7,014 nucleotides of DNA from Ignavibacteria bacterium (GTDB lineage: Bacteria > Bacteroidota > Ignavibacteria > UBA10030 > UBA6906), in contig JAOUDE010000131.1 of NCBI GenBank assembly GCA_029859455.1, positions 1 to 7,014 of the forward strand. The letters run 5' to 3'. Shown here in pieces: positions 1 through 6,382 of the stretch. Every line of letters starts with the position of its first letter. The first letter of the stretch is position 1. The position numbers and the translations under genes were made by a program. Below the pieces are notes generated by a model. That model did no database searches. It was not told where the DNA came from and was given only the letters and a program-made list of their open reading frames with translations.

Positions 1-2188
1 CAGTCACCGGTTCAGAAGCCATTGTGAACCGGAGGGTTCCTCCGGCCATCAACGAATCGTGGTGAAGGAATGGAACGGAAAGAGTTGCCCCGTTGAAACC
101 GACATCACGAACGAATCTTCGCTCGGATGAGGTTCCTTCCGCAGAGACAACAAACCTCCTTCCGTTCTCAAGGTGTACGGTCGACTTAGGAAACAGAGGA
201 GTCCCGATAGCATACACCGGTTCTCCCGGACAAACCTGGTAGAAGCCAAGGGCACTCATGACATACCAGGCGGACATCTGGCCGCAGTCCTCGTTACCGC
301 AGAGTCCATCCGGTGTGGACATATAAAGAGAGTCCATAATCGTTCTGACAACTCTCTGGGTCTTCCAGGGCTGGCCGGCATAGTTGTAGAGATACGCAAC
401 ATGATGGCTCGGTTCGTTCCCGTGTGCATACTGTCCGATCAGGCCGGTAATGTCAGGCTGCTGACGACCCGCCAGTCGGGGGTCAGCCAGAAAGAGCGAA
501 TCAAGACGTTCGGCAAATCTGTTTCCGCCACCCATCAGTTCGATCAAACCTGCGGGATCATGAGGCGCGAAGAAGCTGTACTGCCACGGATTTGCCTCGG
601 TATAATGAAACGTGACGGACCGGGAATCGAACGGCTCGACCCAGGTGCTGTTGCTCTTCGGCCGCATGAGCTGCGTCTCCGGATCAAAGAGATTCCTGTA
701 TGAAGCCGAGCGACGAAAGAAGTACTCCGCCTCACCGTGGAGTCCAACCAACTCCGCCATTCTCCCGATGCACCAGTCATCATAAGCATACTCGAGCGTT
801 TTTGAGACCGATTCACCCTCCTTGTCAGCCGGGATATAGCCGAAGCTCCGATAGGCTTCCAGACCATAGTGGTTCATCATCGCACTCGCCTTCATAGCAT
901 CATAGGCGTGGGCCGCGGAAAATCCTCCGATTCCTTTCACATAGGCGTCAAGAATGACCGGAGCGGAATGGTAGCCGATCATCGTCCAGGTCTCGTTCGA
1001 CGCAAGCTCCCAGACAGGCAGGACGCCGGACTGATCGTATTTCGCGAGGAGGGTCTGGACGAAATCCCCCGTCCTCTTCCGGTCAATCAGTGCGAGAAGC
1101 GGATGTTCCGCACGGAAGGTGTCCCACAACGAGAACACCGTGTACGGTGTGAACTGATCGGTCCTGTAGATCCTTTGATCCATGCCGCGGTACGACCGGT
1201 TGACATCAGAGGCAATATTCGGGGCGAGCATGGTCCGATACAGAGCTGTATAGAAGGTTTGTTGCTGTTCCGTCGTCCCCCCTTCGACGTCGATCTTCCC
1301 GAGTTCCTTATCCCAGGACACCGCGGTAGCCCGACGGACCTGGTCGAAGTCCCAGCCGGGGACTTCTGCTTCAAGGTTCTTTCGTGCCTCCTCAGTACTG
1401 ACGAACGAGAGGCCGACCTTGATCATGACCGGCCCGGAGAGACCCGTTTCGAACATGAGGACACAGCGGAGGTCCGTTCCGGTTACGTTGTCCGCGTCGA
1501 TTTTGAGAATGCCGTCCCTGAAGATCCGTGTGGCGGCAAACGGTTTCGAGCTCTCCAGAAAGAAGAACACCTGCTGATCCCGTGCCCATCCGCTTGATCG
1601 CCGATAGCCGGAGACCTGGTTCCTGCTGACAAGTCGGATTTCAGACCCGATGACCTCGTCCGGGCCGAGTCCATGGGCCAGGTTCACGATGACCGATCCG
1701 CTTTCGTCCGGAGGGAAGGTGTACCGGTGAACACCAACCCTTTCCGTTACGGTCAACTCGACGCCGATACCGGAATCAGCAATCCTCACCTGATAGAATC
1801 CCGCAGAGACTGATTCCTGATCGTGTGTGAAGCGCAACCTGTACGAGTCAGCAGTTCCCAGCTCCGGATCACGATAACGGATCGTTGGTGTCACAAGAAT
1901 ATCCCCGTAATCAGCAATGCCGGTCCCGCTGAGGTGCGTGTGGCTGAAGCCGAGGAGCGTGCTGTCGGAATAATGATAGCCCGAACAGGCATCCCACCCT
2001 TCAGTCCTGGTATCAGGACTTAGCTGCACCATGCCGAAGGGTGCGGAGGCGCCGGGATAGGTGTGCCCGTGCAGATCTGTCCCGATCCGTGTTTCAACCA
2101 GCGCATGATAGCGGCGGACGGGTTCACCGGCGACGAGTTGGCCCGCAGTGAGGAAGATGATGAGCCCCTGAGTGAGTAGTTTCAGCAT
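1..2188 (-). CDS. Exported glycoside hydrolase family 92 alpha-mannosidase (3' end beyond window)
   Basis: This protein should release terminal mannose from alpha-mannosides such as N-glycan or mannan side chains; GH92 enzymes are calcium-dependent, inverting exo-alpha-mannosidases. The frame is open for 729 codons with no stop before the window edge. Residues 1 to about 21 form a signal peptide (LIIFLTAG core, no lipobox cysteine). The family's N-terminal beta-sandwich follows, with HGHTYPG at 40-46 and APFGMVQLSPDT just after. The catalytic domain carries SLWDTFR (W355), YTEANPWQY with Glu531, HGNEPSHH at 589-596 and GNEDCGQMSAWY around Asp634. In the characterised enzyme BT3990 the general acid is Glu533, which Glu531 probably matches; the NED block probably supplies the base. 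The last visible segment, GGTLRFTM, resembles the usual end of GH92 proteins, so few residues may be missing unless a sorting domain follows. ATG at 2188 is chosen because it precedes the signal peptide; the ribosome site (GGGG) is weak. The family call is very secure; exact linkage specificity is not readable. Confidence 0.95.
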   Translation of the reverse strand, partial: MLKLLTQGLIIFLTAGQLVAGEPVRRYHALVETRIGTDLHGHTYPGASAPFGMVQLSPDTRTEGWDACSGYHYSDSTLLGFSHTHLSGTGIADYGDILVTPTIRYRDPELGTADSYRLRFTHDQESVSAGFYQVRIADSGIGVELTVTERVGVHRYTFPPDESGSVIVNLAHGLGPDEVIGSEIRLVSRNQVSGYRRSSGWARDQQVFFFLESSKPFAATRIFRDGILKIDADNVTGTDLRCVLMFETGLSGPVMIKVGLSFVSTEEARKNLEAEVPGWDFDQVRRATAVSWDKELGKIDVEGGTTEQQQTFYTALYRTMLAPNIASDVNRSYRGMDQRIYRTDQFTPYTVFSLWDTFRAEHPLLALIDRKRTGDFVQTLLAKYDQSGVLPVWELASNETWTMIGYHSAPVILDAYVKGIGGFSAAHAYDAMKASAMMNHYGLEAYRSFGYIPADKEGESVSKTLEYAYDDWCIGRMAELVGLHGEAEYFFRRSASYRNLFDPETQLMRPKSNSTWVEPFDSRSVTFHYTEANPWQYSFFAPHDPAGLIELMGGGNRFAERLDSLFLADPRLAGRQQPDITGLIGQYAHGNEPSHHVAYLYNYAGQPWKTQRVVRTIMDSLYMSTPDGLCGNEDCGQMSAWYVMSALGFYQVCPGEPVYAIGTPLFPKSTVHLENGRRFVVSAEGTSSERRFVRDVGFNGATLSVPFLHHDSLMAGGTLRFTMASEPVT

Positions 2189-2225
2189 GGTGCCCCGATG
2201 AGATTGCCGATCCGGAGGTTAGTTG

Positions 2226-2253
2226 AATATACCGTACCGATCGGGAGTTTCAA
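2226..2253 (-). promoter_or_regulatory. Candidate promoter of the GH92 gene
   Basis: Reading the minus strand, TTGAAA (2253-2248) is followed by a 16-base spacer and TATATT (2231-2226). Transcription would start about 30 bases upstream of the GH92 ATG, giving a short leader. The spacer contains the 8-base palindrome CCGATCGG, which is too short to call an operator. This is a match by eye to a sigma-70-type consensus, not a mapped start. Confidence 0.5.
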
Positions 2254-2313
2254 ATACATGACCCGGATCACATCGTATTTGACTGCTGAGTCCGATCTTT
2301 TTAGCGTCTCTCC

Positions 2314-2343
2314 TTGACATAGTGTCCCGCTTGCCCTTATATT
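2314..2343 (+). promoter_or_regulatory. Candidate promoter of the M43 protease gene
   Basis: TTGACA (2314-2319), an 18-base spacer and TATATT (2338-2343) form the best sigma-70-type match in the gap between the GH92 and protease genes. Transcription would begin near 2350, leaving a leader of about 175 bases before the protease ATG at 2527. The stretch from 2344 to 2514 holds no gene, and I see no convincing riboswitch or attenuator in it. Weaker promoter-like hexamers inside the leader (for example TTGTCA at 2428) cannot be excluded as the true start. Confidence 0.5.
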
Positions 2344-2514
2344 AACTCTATTCAAACCACATCCTCCCCCGGTTTTTCTCCGTTTTCGTTTTGATGGAAA
2401 AGGAACAGGCAGGCAGCCGATATTCTCTTGTCAGTTTATTGCTTCGAATTTAACTCAGTGTATCAGTCCGTCGTTTCAACCCAGGGGGCTGCTACGAACA
2501 CCACACTCACCAAC

Positions 2515-2520
2515 AGGAGG
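2515..2520 (+). promoter_or_regulatory. Shine-Dalgarno site deciding the protease start
   Basis: AGGAGG lies six bases before ATG 2527, an ideal spacing. It argues against the in-frame upstream TTG at 2428 and against ATG 2548, which has no comparable site. Confidence 0.8.
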
Positions 2521-2526
2521 TCCCGT

Positions 2527-4032
2527 ATGCAAGGGAGCGTTTCCATTATGAACCGACTCTTCGTGCTCGGCCTTGTCATGGCACTTGGCTCGACAGCCGC
2601 TCTGGCTGCCGGAGAGGTTGTGCTCAATGACCGGATCGTGTTCACTACAGATGAGCGATGTGCAACACACACACCGTCTGACGACGAGATCAATCTCGTC
2701 CAGGCACAGGTCGAACAATGGCTTCAGCGGCAGGTCGGACAGGTCCCGACGGACGGAGTAACCACCGTTATTCCGGTGGCGTTCCATATTCTTCGAAGCA
2801 ATACCGGCCAGTACGATGTTACTGATCAGCAGATAACGGATCAGGTTCAGGTTCTGAACGATGCGTTTTCCAATACGAACTTTCAGTTCGAGCATCTGTT
2901 GACAACCAGAACGAACAACTCCACATGGGCGACAGGTGGCAATGAATCACAGTATAAATCAGCCCTTGCTGTAGATCCGGCTCACACGCTGAATTTCTAC
3001 ACCGGAAACCTGAGCGGCGGCCTTCTGGGCTGGGCTGTGTTTCCCTGGTCCTACCCGGAAGACAGCTTCTGGCACGGAGTCGTCTGCCTCTATTCTTCGC
3101 TTCCCGGCGGAAGCGCATTCCCGTACAATGAAGGTGACACCGGAACACATGAGGTGGGTCACTACGTCGGCCTGTATCATACATTCCAGGGCGGCTGCGT
3201 TGGTAGCGGCGATCTTGTCGCGGATACCGAACCTGAGGCTTCGCCGGCATTCGGTTGCCCCATTGGGCGCAATACATGCACCGGAGGCGGCCCCGATCCG
3301 ATTCACAATTTCATGGACTACACCGATGATGACTGCATGGACCATTTCACGCAGGGCCAGTCAGACCGCATGGATGCCATGATGGCTCTCTATCGCCCGA
3401 GCATGGGTGAAGGTGGCACAGGCGGCGGAATTCCCTGCGAGGATGTGAGAGACCTCCGTGCACGTTGCCGTCCCGGCAGCACGCTGCAGGCGATGCTCCG
3501 GTTGTGGGACACCAGCCATGACGGTGAAACGGTTGAATTCACTATTGATGGCAGCGATGTCCGTACATCAACGATTGCAAACGGACGAGCGACACTCTCC
3601 CTGCCGGGTTACGGTCTCGGCGTCCATACAGTCGAAGTCACCGATCCGGAAGGTTGTACCGTCGTCACGAACCCGAACTGCACCAGCGCATCCTCCATCA
3701 CTCTTGAAGATGAGGAGTTCTGGAGTGAATTCGATCTGACGACAGCGGGTCCGGCCGAAGCACGGCTCATCGGCAACTACCCGAACCCGTTCAACCCTTC
3801 AACATCGATCAGCTATGAAATCCCGGCTGACGGTATCGTCACATTGAAGATCTATAACACACTGGGCCAGGAGATCGCGACTCTTGTCGACGGCTTCCAG
3901 AGCGCAGGCTTCCACTCGGTCAGCTGGAATGGAAGGAACAATGCCGGCAACAGCGTGTCAACCGGTATCTACCTGTACCGTCTCGTGACGGCGGATGTTG
4001 TGCAGACATCCCGGATGCTTCTGTCGAAGTAA
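2527..4032 (+). CDS. Secreted pappalysin-type (M43) zinc metalloprotease with T9SS sorting domain
   Basis: A 501-residue secreted metallopeptidase. Residues 8-28 form a signal peptide (MNRLFVLGLVMALG core, cleavage near ALAA). A short propeptide contains Arg44-Cys45, placed like the cysteine switch that keeps pappalysin-family proenzymes latent. The catalytic domain begins near IPVAFHIL and holds the zinc site HEVGHYVGLYH, with ligands His208, His212 and His218 and catalytic Glu209. The Met-turn follows in NFMDY (Met263), with several cysteines around it (GGC, GCP, NTC, DDCM) as in the bacterial M43B group. A glycine-rich linker near 297-303 leads to a beta-rich, Ig-like segment. From Tyr418 (YPNPFNP) to the C-terminal lysine is an 84-residue type A T9SS sorting domain that should be removed on outer-membrane translocation. 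The start at 2527 is chosen for its Shine-Dalgarno site. It is transcribed away from the GH92 gene. Substrate is unknown; family and export route are very secure. Confidence 0.94.
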   Translation: MQGSVSIMNRLFVLGLVMALGSTAALAAGEVVLNDRIVFTTDERCATHTPSDDEINLVQAQVEQWLQRQVGQVPTDGVTTVIPVAFHILRSNTGQYDVTDQQITDQVQVLNDAFSNTNFQFEHLLTTRTNNSTWATGGNESQYKSALAVDPAHTLNFYTGNLSGGLLGWAVFPWSYPEDSFWHGVVCLYSSLPGGSAFPYNEGDTGTHEVGHYVGLYHTFQGGCVGSGDLVADTEPEASPAFGCPIGRNTCTGGGPDPIHNFMDYTDDDCMDHFTQGQSDRMDAMMALYRPSMGEGGTGGGIPCEDVRDLRARCRPGSTLQAMLRLWDTSHDGETVEFTIDGSDVRTSTIANGRATLSLPGYGLGVHTVEVTDPEGCTVVTNPNCTSASSITLEDEEFWSEFDLTTAGPAEARLIGNYPNPFNPSTSISYEIPADGIVTLKIYNTLGQEIATLVDGFQSAGFHSVSWNGRNNAGNSVSTGIYLYRLVTADVVQTSRMLLSK

Positions 4033-4049
4033 CCCACTCTGCAGAGTTG

Positions 4050-4080
4050 AAAAAAGCCGCCTTTCGGGGCGGCTTTTTTT
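4050..4080. terminator. Bidirectional intrinsic terminator
   Basis: The GC stem GCCGCC (4056-4061) pairs with GGCGGC (4068-4073) around a six-base loop. It is flanked by an A-run (4050-4055) and a T-run (4074-4080), so either strand yields a GC hairpin followed by U-rich RNA. It sits 18 bases after the protease stop and 18 bases after the stop of the convergent lipoprotein gene, ending both units. A separate perfect palindrome, ACTCTGCAGAGT (4036-4047), lies just before it. Confidence 0.9.
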
Positions 4081-4097
4081 GTTGATCTACACTGACT

Positions 4098-4595
4098 TCA
4101 GCCACCCGGGCCCTTCATGATATAGTCAGCCACTTCCTTCGCCGCGGTATTCATATCCTTTCTGTTCGGTCCCGGCCGGGCATTGCCCCAGACAAATTCC
4201 GCTGAGTTCATTGTCAGTGTATCAAAGACCTGAACGGTCAACTTCTCCGGATTGCCGTCGGCCCCGGTAACCGTTTTGACAACGATCAGGCTACCGACGT
4301 CATGAAGCAAGCGGAGGGACTCCAGATTCTGAGGTTGAGGCAGATCCTCTTCCGGGAGCTGCCTTTGAGCAAGAAACAGATTCACGAGAGGGGTATCATA
4401 TGACGCAATGCCTTTCCGGCCGAGCTCAAATCTGAGGGCTTCTCCCATCGGGCCGCTCGTAGGAGAAAATGCGACGAGTCCCTCCTTCACAAGCGGGAAC
4501 GCCGTGTTGACCGTTCTTCCCGAAGAGCCGCAGGAAGTATGAATCAGCAGAAGCGGCATAATCATCAATGTCGATGGAAAACGGAGCCTCTTCAT
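4098..4595 (-). CDS. Small probable lipoprotein, weakly CsgG/TolB-N-like, unknown function
   Basis: A 165-residue protein with an exported N-terminus: MKRLR, a hydrophobic core at about 8-18 (LMIMPLLLI) and Cys22. The lipobox is imperfect because histidine occupies the -3 position (IHTSC), so lipidation is likely but not certain. The mature part shows an order reminiscent of CsgG, TolB-N or LpoB-like alpha/beta folds: a helix with EALRFELGRKG, a VNLFLAQRQLPEEDL segment, a strand with DVGSLIVVKTVTG, a strand with LTVQVFDTLT, then a C-terminal helix AAKEVADYIMKG. Proteins of that fold often serve as envelope adaptors, but this assignment is inferred from pattern only. Its ATG lies one base after the stop of the DsrE-like gene, which suggests translational coupling and a shared role. 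It is the last gene of the operon. Existence is secure; function is not recognised. Confidence 0.85.
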   Translation of the reverse strand: MKRLRFPSTLMIMPLLLIHTSCGSSGRTVNTAFPLVKEGLVAFSPTSGPMGEALRFELGRKGIASYDTPLVNLFLAQRQLPEEDLPQPQNLESLRLLHDVGSLIVVKTVTGADGNPEKLTVQVFDTLTMNSAEFVWGNARPGPNRKDMNTAAKEVADYIMKGPGG

Positions 4596-4596
4596 C

Positions 4597-5013
4597 TTAC
4601 AAAGCGACCTTGATGTAACCCCATCCCTGCTGTTGTTTCGTCACCAGTTCCTGGATTCCGTCAGGAACTGACTGGACGCCGTCGAAGAACATGTCCAGCG
4701 TCACTTCATGCTTCGCCATTGCCATCGCGCAGACCCTGAAAGAAACGTTCGGATTCTGAATCGCTTTTTCGATCCCTTCGGAAACGGCTGATTTTCCGTC
4801 CATCACAAGTTCAAAGCCCTTGCCATACATGACAACCTCAATCTTTGCATCAGGGTTGCTCTCGGAAATCACTTCGATCCAGCGAACAACCCGTTCCTGG
4901 AACGCCGGATCGGGGTTCGTAAGGTCGAAGACAACCATATAGTCGCTTCCCTGTCCAAAAGCGGTGACGCCCATGCCGGTTACCAAGGTCAGGAGAAGAA
5001 GAAGTCGTTTCAT
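4597..5013 (-). CDS. Exported DsrE/DsrF-like family protein
   Basis: A 138-residue protein. Residues 1-20 are a clear signal peptide (MKRLLLLLTLVTG, cleavage near AFG-QG), so this member is exported. The mature part follows the DsrE-like (COG1416-type) pattern: a first strand YMVVFDLTN, a helix ERVVRWIEVIS, a strand KIEVVMYGKGFELV, then VSFRVCAMAM with Cys95, and a C-terminal VPDGIQELVTKQQQGWGYIKV. The cysteine sits where family members carry the persulfide-accepting residue, and the ending resembles the usual QQxGWxYIKP tail. DsrE-fold proteins relay sulfur or bind small ligands; the exact role here is unknown. ATG 5013 is chosen over longer in-frame starts because GGAGGG lies four bases upstream and the signal peptide begins there. 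It follows the DinB-like gene by 28 bases and precedes the lipoprotein gene by one base. Family call is firm. Confidence 0.9.
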   Translation of the reverse strand: MKRLLLLLTLVTGMGVTAFGQGSDYMVVFDLTNPDPAFQERVVRWIEVISESNPDAKIEVVMYGKGFELVMDGKSAVSEGIEKAIQNPNVSFRVCAMAMAKHEVTLDMFFDGVQSVPDGIQELVTKQQQGWGYIKVAL

Positions 5014-5017
5014 TGAA

Positions 5018-5023
5018 CCCTCC
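5018..5023 (-). promoter_or_regulatory. Shine-Dalgarno site of the DsrE-like gene
   Basis: On the minus strand GGAGGG lies four bases before ATG 5013. It fixes the start at the signal-peptide methionine and argues against the longer open frame reaching back to 5151, which would overlap the upstream gene. Confidence 0.75.
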
Positions 5024-5041
5024 GAAAGATGATGAGTAGTA

Positions 5042-5548
5042 TTACTGAGTACCATATGAAGCAGGTCCGAAGCCGCGGATCCTTCGCCAGGTGGCAATGT
5101 TGCCGGCATGCATCGCCGGATGCGTAGTAAGAATATGCTGATACCAGTCACCTTCCGTTGGAAGGTCTTCCCGCAGAAAACTGCTGTGGCATTCCTGGTC
5201 CCAGAAATCTTCCGGCTTTCCCTCCATCGCAGGCTTGAGTATCGTGAAGATATTCTCCAGCGCGTCTGTCAGATTGTTCTTCCCCGGAAGCTCCGGGGTT
5301 ACTTTGAGAGGTGGGGATGTGAAATAGAACAACCGGTACCACTCGTCCGGCACAATCCCTTCAGACCAAAGGTGACGGTATGCCGCGTCGGTTTCCACAG
5401 CAACGTGGCCGAGACACCACCCTGGCGAATTGATCCCTTGTTCCTGAAGTCCGTACAGATCCGAATCCGGGATATCCGCGACCAACAGTGCAAGATACCG
5501 CCGGATGAAGCGTGAGAGAACGAATGATTGTCGGAACCGGAATGGCAT
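5042..5548 (-). CDS. DinB-superfamily (DinB_2-like) four-helix protein
   Basis: A 168-residue soluble protein with no signal peptide or membrane segment. The N-terminal helix SFVLSRFIRRYLALL leads to NSPGWCLGHVA, the usual helix-two motif with His48. The last helix has THPAMHAGNIATWRRIRG, giving His143 and His147. A His plus H-x3-H set is the metal site of the DinB / mycothiol-transferase (YfiT) fold. Such proteins include metal-dependent thiol S-transferases and many members of unknown activity, so no substrate is claimed. ATG 5548 is preferred to an in-frame TTG at 5641 because a promoter candidate lies between the two and the conserved fold begins after 5548. No good Shine-Dalgarno site is visible. 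It heads the operon with the DsrE-like and lipoprotein genes, which hints at a thiol or sulfur link, as inference only. Confidence 0.85.
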   Translation of the reverse strand: MPFRFRQSFVLSRFIRRYLALLVADIPDSDLYGLQEQGINSPGWCLGHVAVETDAAYRHLWSEGIVPDEWYRLFYFTSPPLKVTPELPGKNNLTDALENIFTILKPAMEGKPEDFWDQECHSSFLREDLPTEGDWYQHILTTHPAMHAGNIATWRRIRGFGPASYGTQ

Positions 5549-5579
5549 TGGGCCGTACAAGGATGCGAGAGGTGGCTGT

Positions 5580-5607
5580 AATATAGCATTCCGGGCGGAA
5601 GATTCAA
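5580..5607 (-). promoter_or_regulatory. Candidate promoter of the DinB / DsrE / lipoprotein operon
   Basis: On the minus strand TTGAAT (5607-5602), a 16-base spacer and TATATT (5585-5580) lie 31 bases upstream of ATG 5548. The geometry matches the GH92 promoter candidate, with the same spacer length and the same -10 hexamer. No other promoter candidate was found between this point and the end of the operon at 4098, though the interior was not searched exhaustively. Confidence 0.45.
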
Positions 5608-5669
5608 CGATTTCAATCAGCCGATCATGACCTGTGGACAAAGGTGCCGGTCATGTTGTCACACGAAGC

Positions 5670-5698
5670 TTGTCTCTCTGCATCTTCCTCCGTATGTT
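5670..5698 (+). promoter_or_regulatory. Candidate promoter of the plus-strand DinB-like gene
   Basis: TTGTCT (5670-5675), a 17-base spacer and TATGTT (5693-5698) lie about 50 bases before ATG 5750. The match is moderate. An alternative -35 (TTGACC at 5697) has a poor -10 partner. The rest of the 201-base gap between the two DinB-like genes shows nothing further that I can name. Confidence 0.35.
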
Positions 5699-5737
5699 GA
5701 CCGCACCATTACTTCCGTAACAGAGTGACGATTCCTT

Positions 5738-5742
5738 GGAGG
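5738..5742 (+). promoter_or_regulatory. Shine-Dalgarno site of the plus-strand DinB-like gene
   Basis: GGAGG lies seven bases before ATG 5750 and supports that start. Confidence 0.7.
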
Positions 5743-5749
5743 AACTGCC

Positions 5750-6253
5750 ATGTCCGATATTGAGACGATTCTCACCGGAAACCTTGAGGCTGTCAGGGAA
5801 CTCATCCAGGCGGCTGAAAAGGCAGAACCAATCTGGACTCAACCACGTGCTCCGGGCAAATGGTCAGCGGCTCAGGTCACCGAGCATGTTGCCCGCGCGC
5901 TCGAGGAGTCAGCCAACGTCGTCGCCGGAAGACCCTCGAAGTTCCCGACATTCCCCTCAATCTTCCGACCGATCGTGAGAGGAGTCTTTTTCAACAGAGT
6001 GATCAGGAAGCGGACATTTCCAAAAGCGAAAACGAACAAACCGTTTGATCCTGAATCCGGACCCGACTCACCGGCCGCAGCCGCGAGAAGATTGAATGCT
6101 GCTGTACAGTTGTTCGAGAAGGAATGCCGGACGTGCGCGGGGGGGACCGGGGTTGTGCGCAGCACGATTTTCGGGGACGTCTCGGTCGGGGACTACGCTC
6201 TGTTCCAGGAGCTGCACACCCGGAATCACACCGGACAGATTCCCTCACCGTAG
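5750..6253 (+). CDS. DinB-superfamily (DUF1569-like) protein
   Basis: A 167-residue cytosolic protein without signal peptide. The N-terminal helix (IETILTGNLEAVRELIQAA) is followed by PGKWSAAQVTEHVARALEES, the usual helix-two motif with His46. Near the C-terminus, DYALFQELHTRNHTGQIP provides His156 and His160, completing the His plus H-x3-H metal set of the fold. A basic middle stretch (RVIRKRTFPKAKTNKPFDP) is typical of the DUF1569-like branch. Length is normal for the family. It is transcribed away from the other DinB-like gene at 5042-5548 and shares little sequence with it beyond the fold motifs, so they are not a recent duplication. A run of seven G (6139-6145) inside the gene stays in frame as read. 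Substrate and role are unknown. Confidence 0.88.
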   Translation: MSDIETILTGNLEAVRELIQAAEKAEPIWTQPRAPGKWSAAQVTEHVARALEESANVVAGRPSKFPTFPSIFRPIVRGVFFNRVIRKRTFPKAKTNKPFDPESGPDSPAAAARRLNAAVQLFEKECRTCAGGTGVVRSTIFGDVSVGDYALFQELHTRNHTGQIPSP

Positions 6254-6299
6254 CGTATCATCAGAGTTTGATTCCGGTACCCCTCGGAACCAGTCACGA

Positions 6300-6341
6300 C
6301 AAAACAAAACGGCAGGTGACAGCGATGCCGTCACCTGCCGT
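6300..6341 (-). terminator. Intrinsic terminator of the right-edge T9SS protein gene
   Basis: A perfect 12-base stem (6309-6320 with 6330-6341, ACGGCAGGTGAC) encloses a nine-base loop. On the minus strand it is followed by TTTTGTTTTG, so it terminates the minus-strand gene ending at 6383. On the plus strand the hairpin is followed by GC-rich sequence, so it is unlikely to be an intrinsic terminator for the DinB-like gene, although it lies only 56 bases past that stop. Confidence 0.75.
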
Positions 6342-6382
6342 GCGGGCAACTCCGGTCGAAGCCGGTTTGCCGATCGAACCGC

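Noticed and set aside
173..703. A 176-codon open frame on the plus strand
   Set aside because: It is antisense to the C-terminal, strongly conserved part of GH92 and has no ribosome site or domain.
869..1597. A 242-codon open frame on the plus strand
   Set aside because: It lies wholly antisense to the GH92 gene, whose own frame carries the family motifs; its translation is low-complexity and has no recognisable domain.
2237..2244. Palindrome CCGATCGG in the GH92 promoter spacer as an operator
   Set aside because: Eight bases is too short, and CCGAT-like words are frequent around it, so it may be chance.
2428..2526. N-terminal extension of the protease from TTG 2428
   Set aside because: AGGAGG six bases before ATG 2527 and the signal peptide directly after it make the extension unlikely.
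2819..3345. Minus-strand open frames across the protease catalytic region
   Set aside because: They are shadows of the M43 coding frame, rich in Arg/Pro/Ser and without domains.
4036..4047. Perfect 12-base palindrome ACTCTGCAGAGT after the protease stop
   Set aside because: It has no loop and sits next to a much stronger terminator; no function can be supported.
5108..5515. A 135-codon plus-strand open frame
   Set aside because: It is antisense to the DinB-like gene with its conserved histidine motifs; no independent support.
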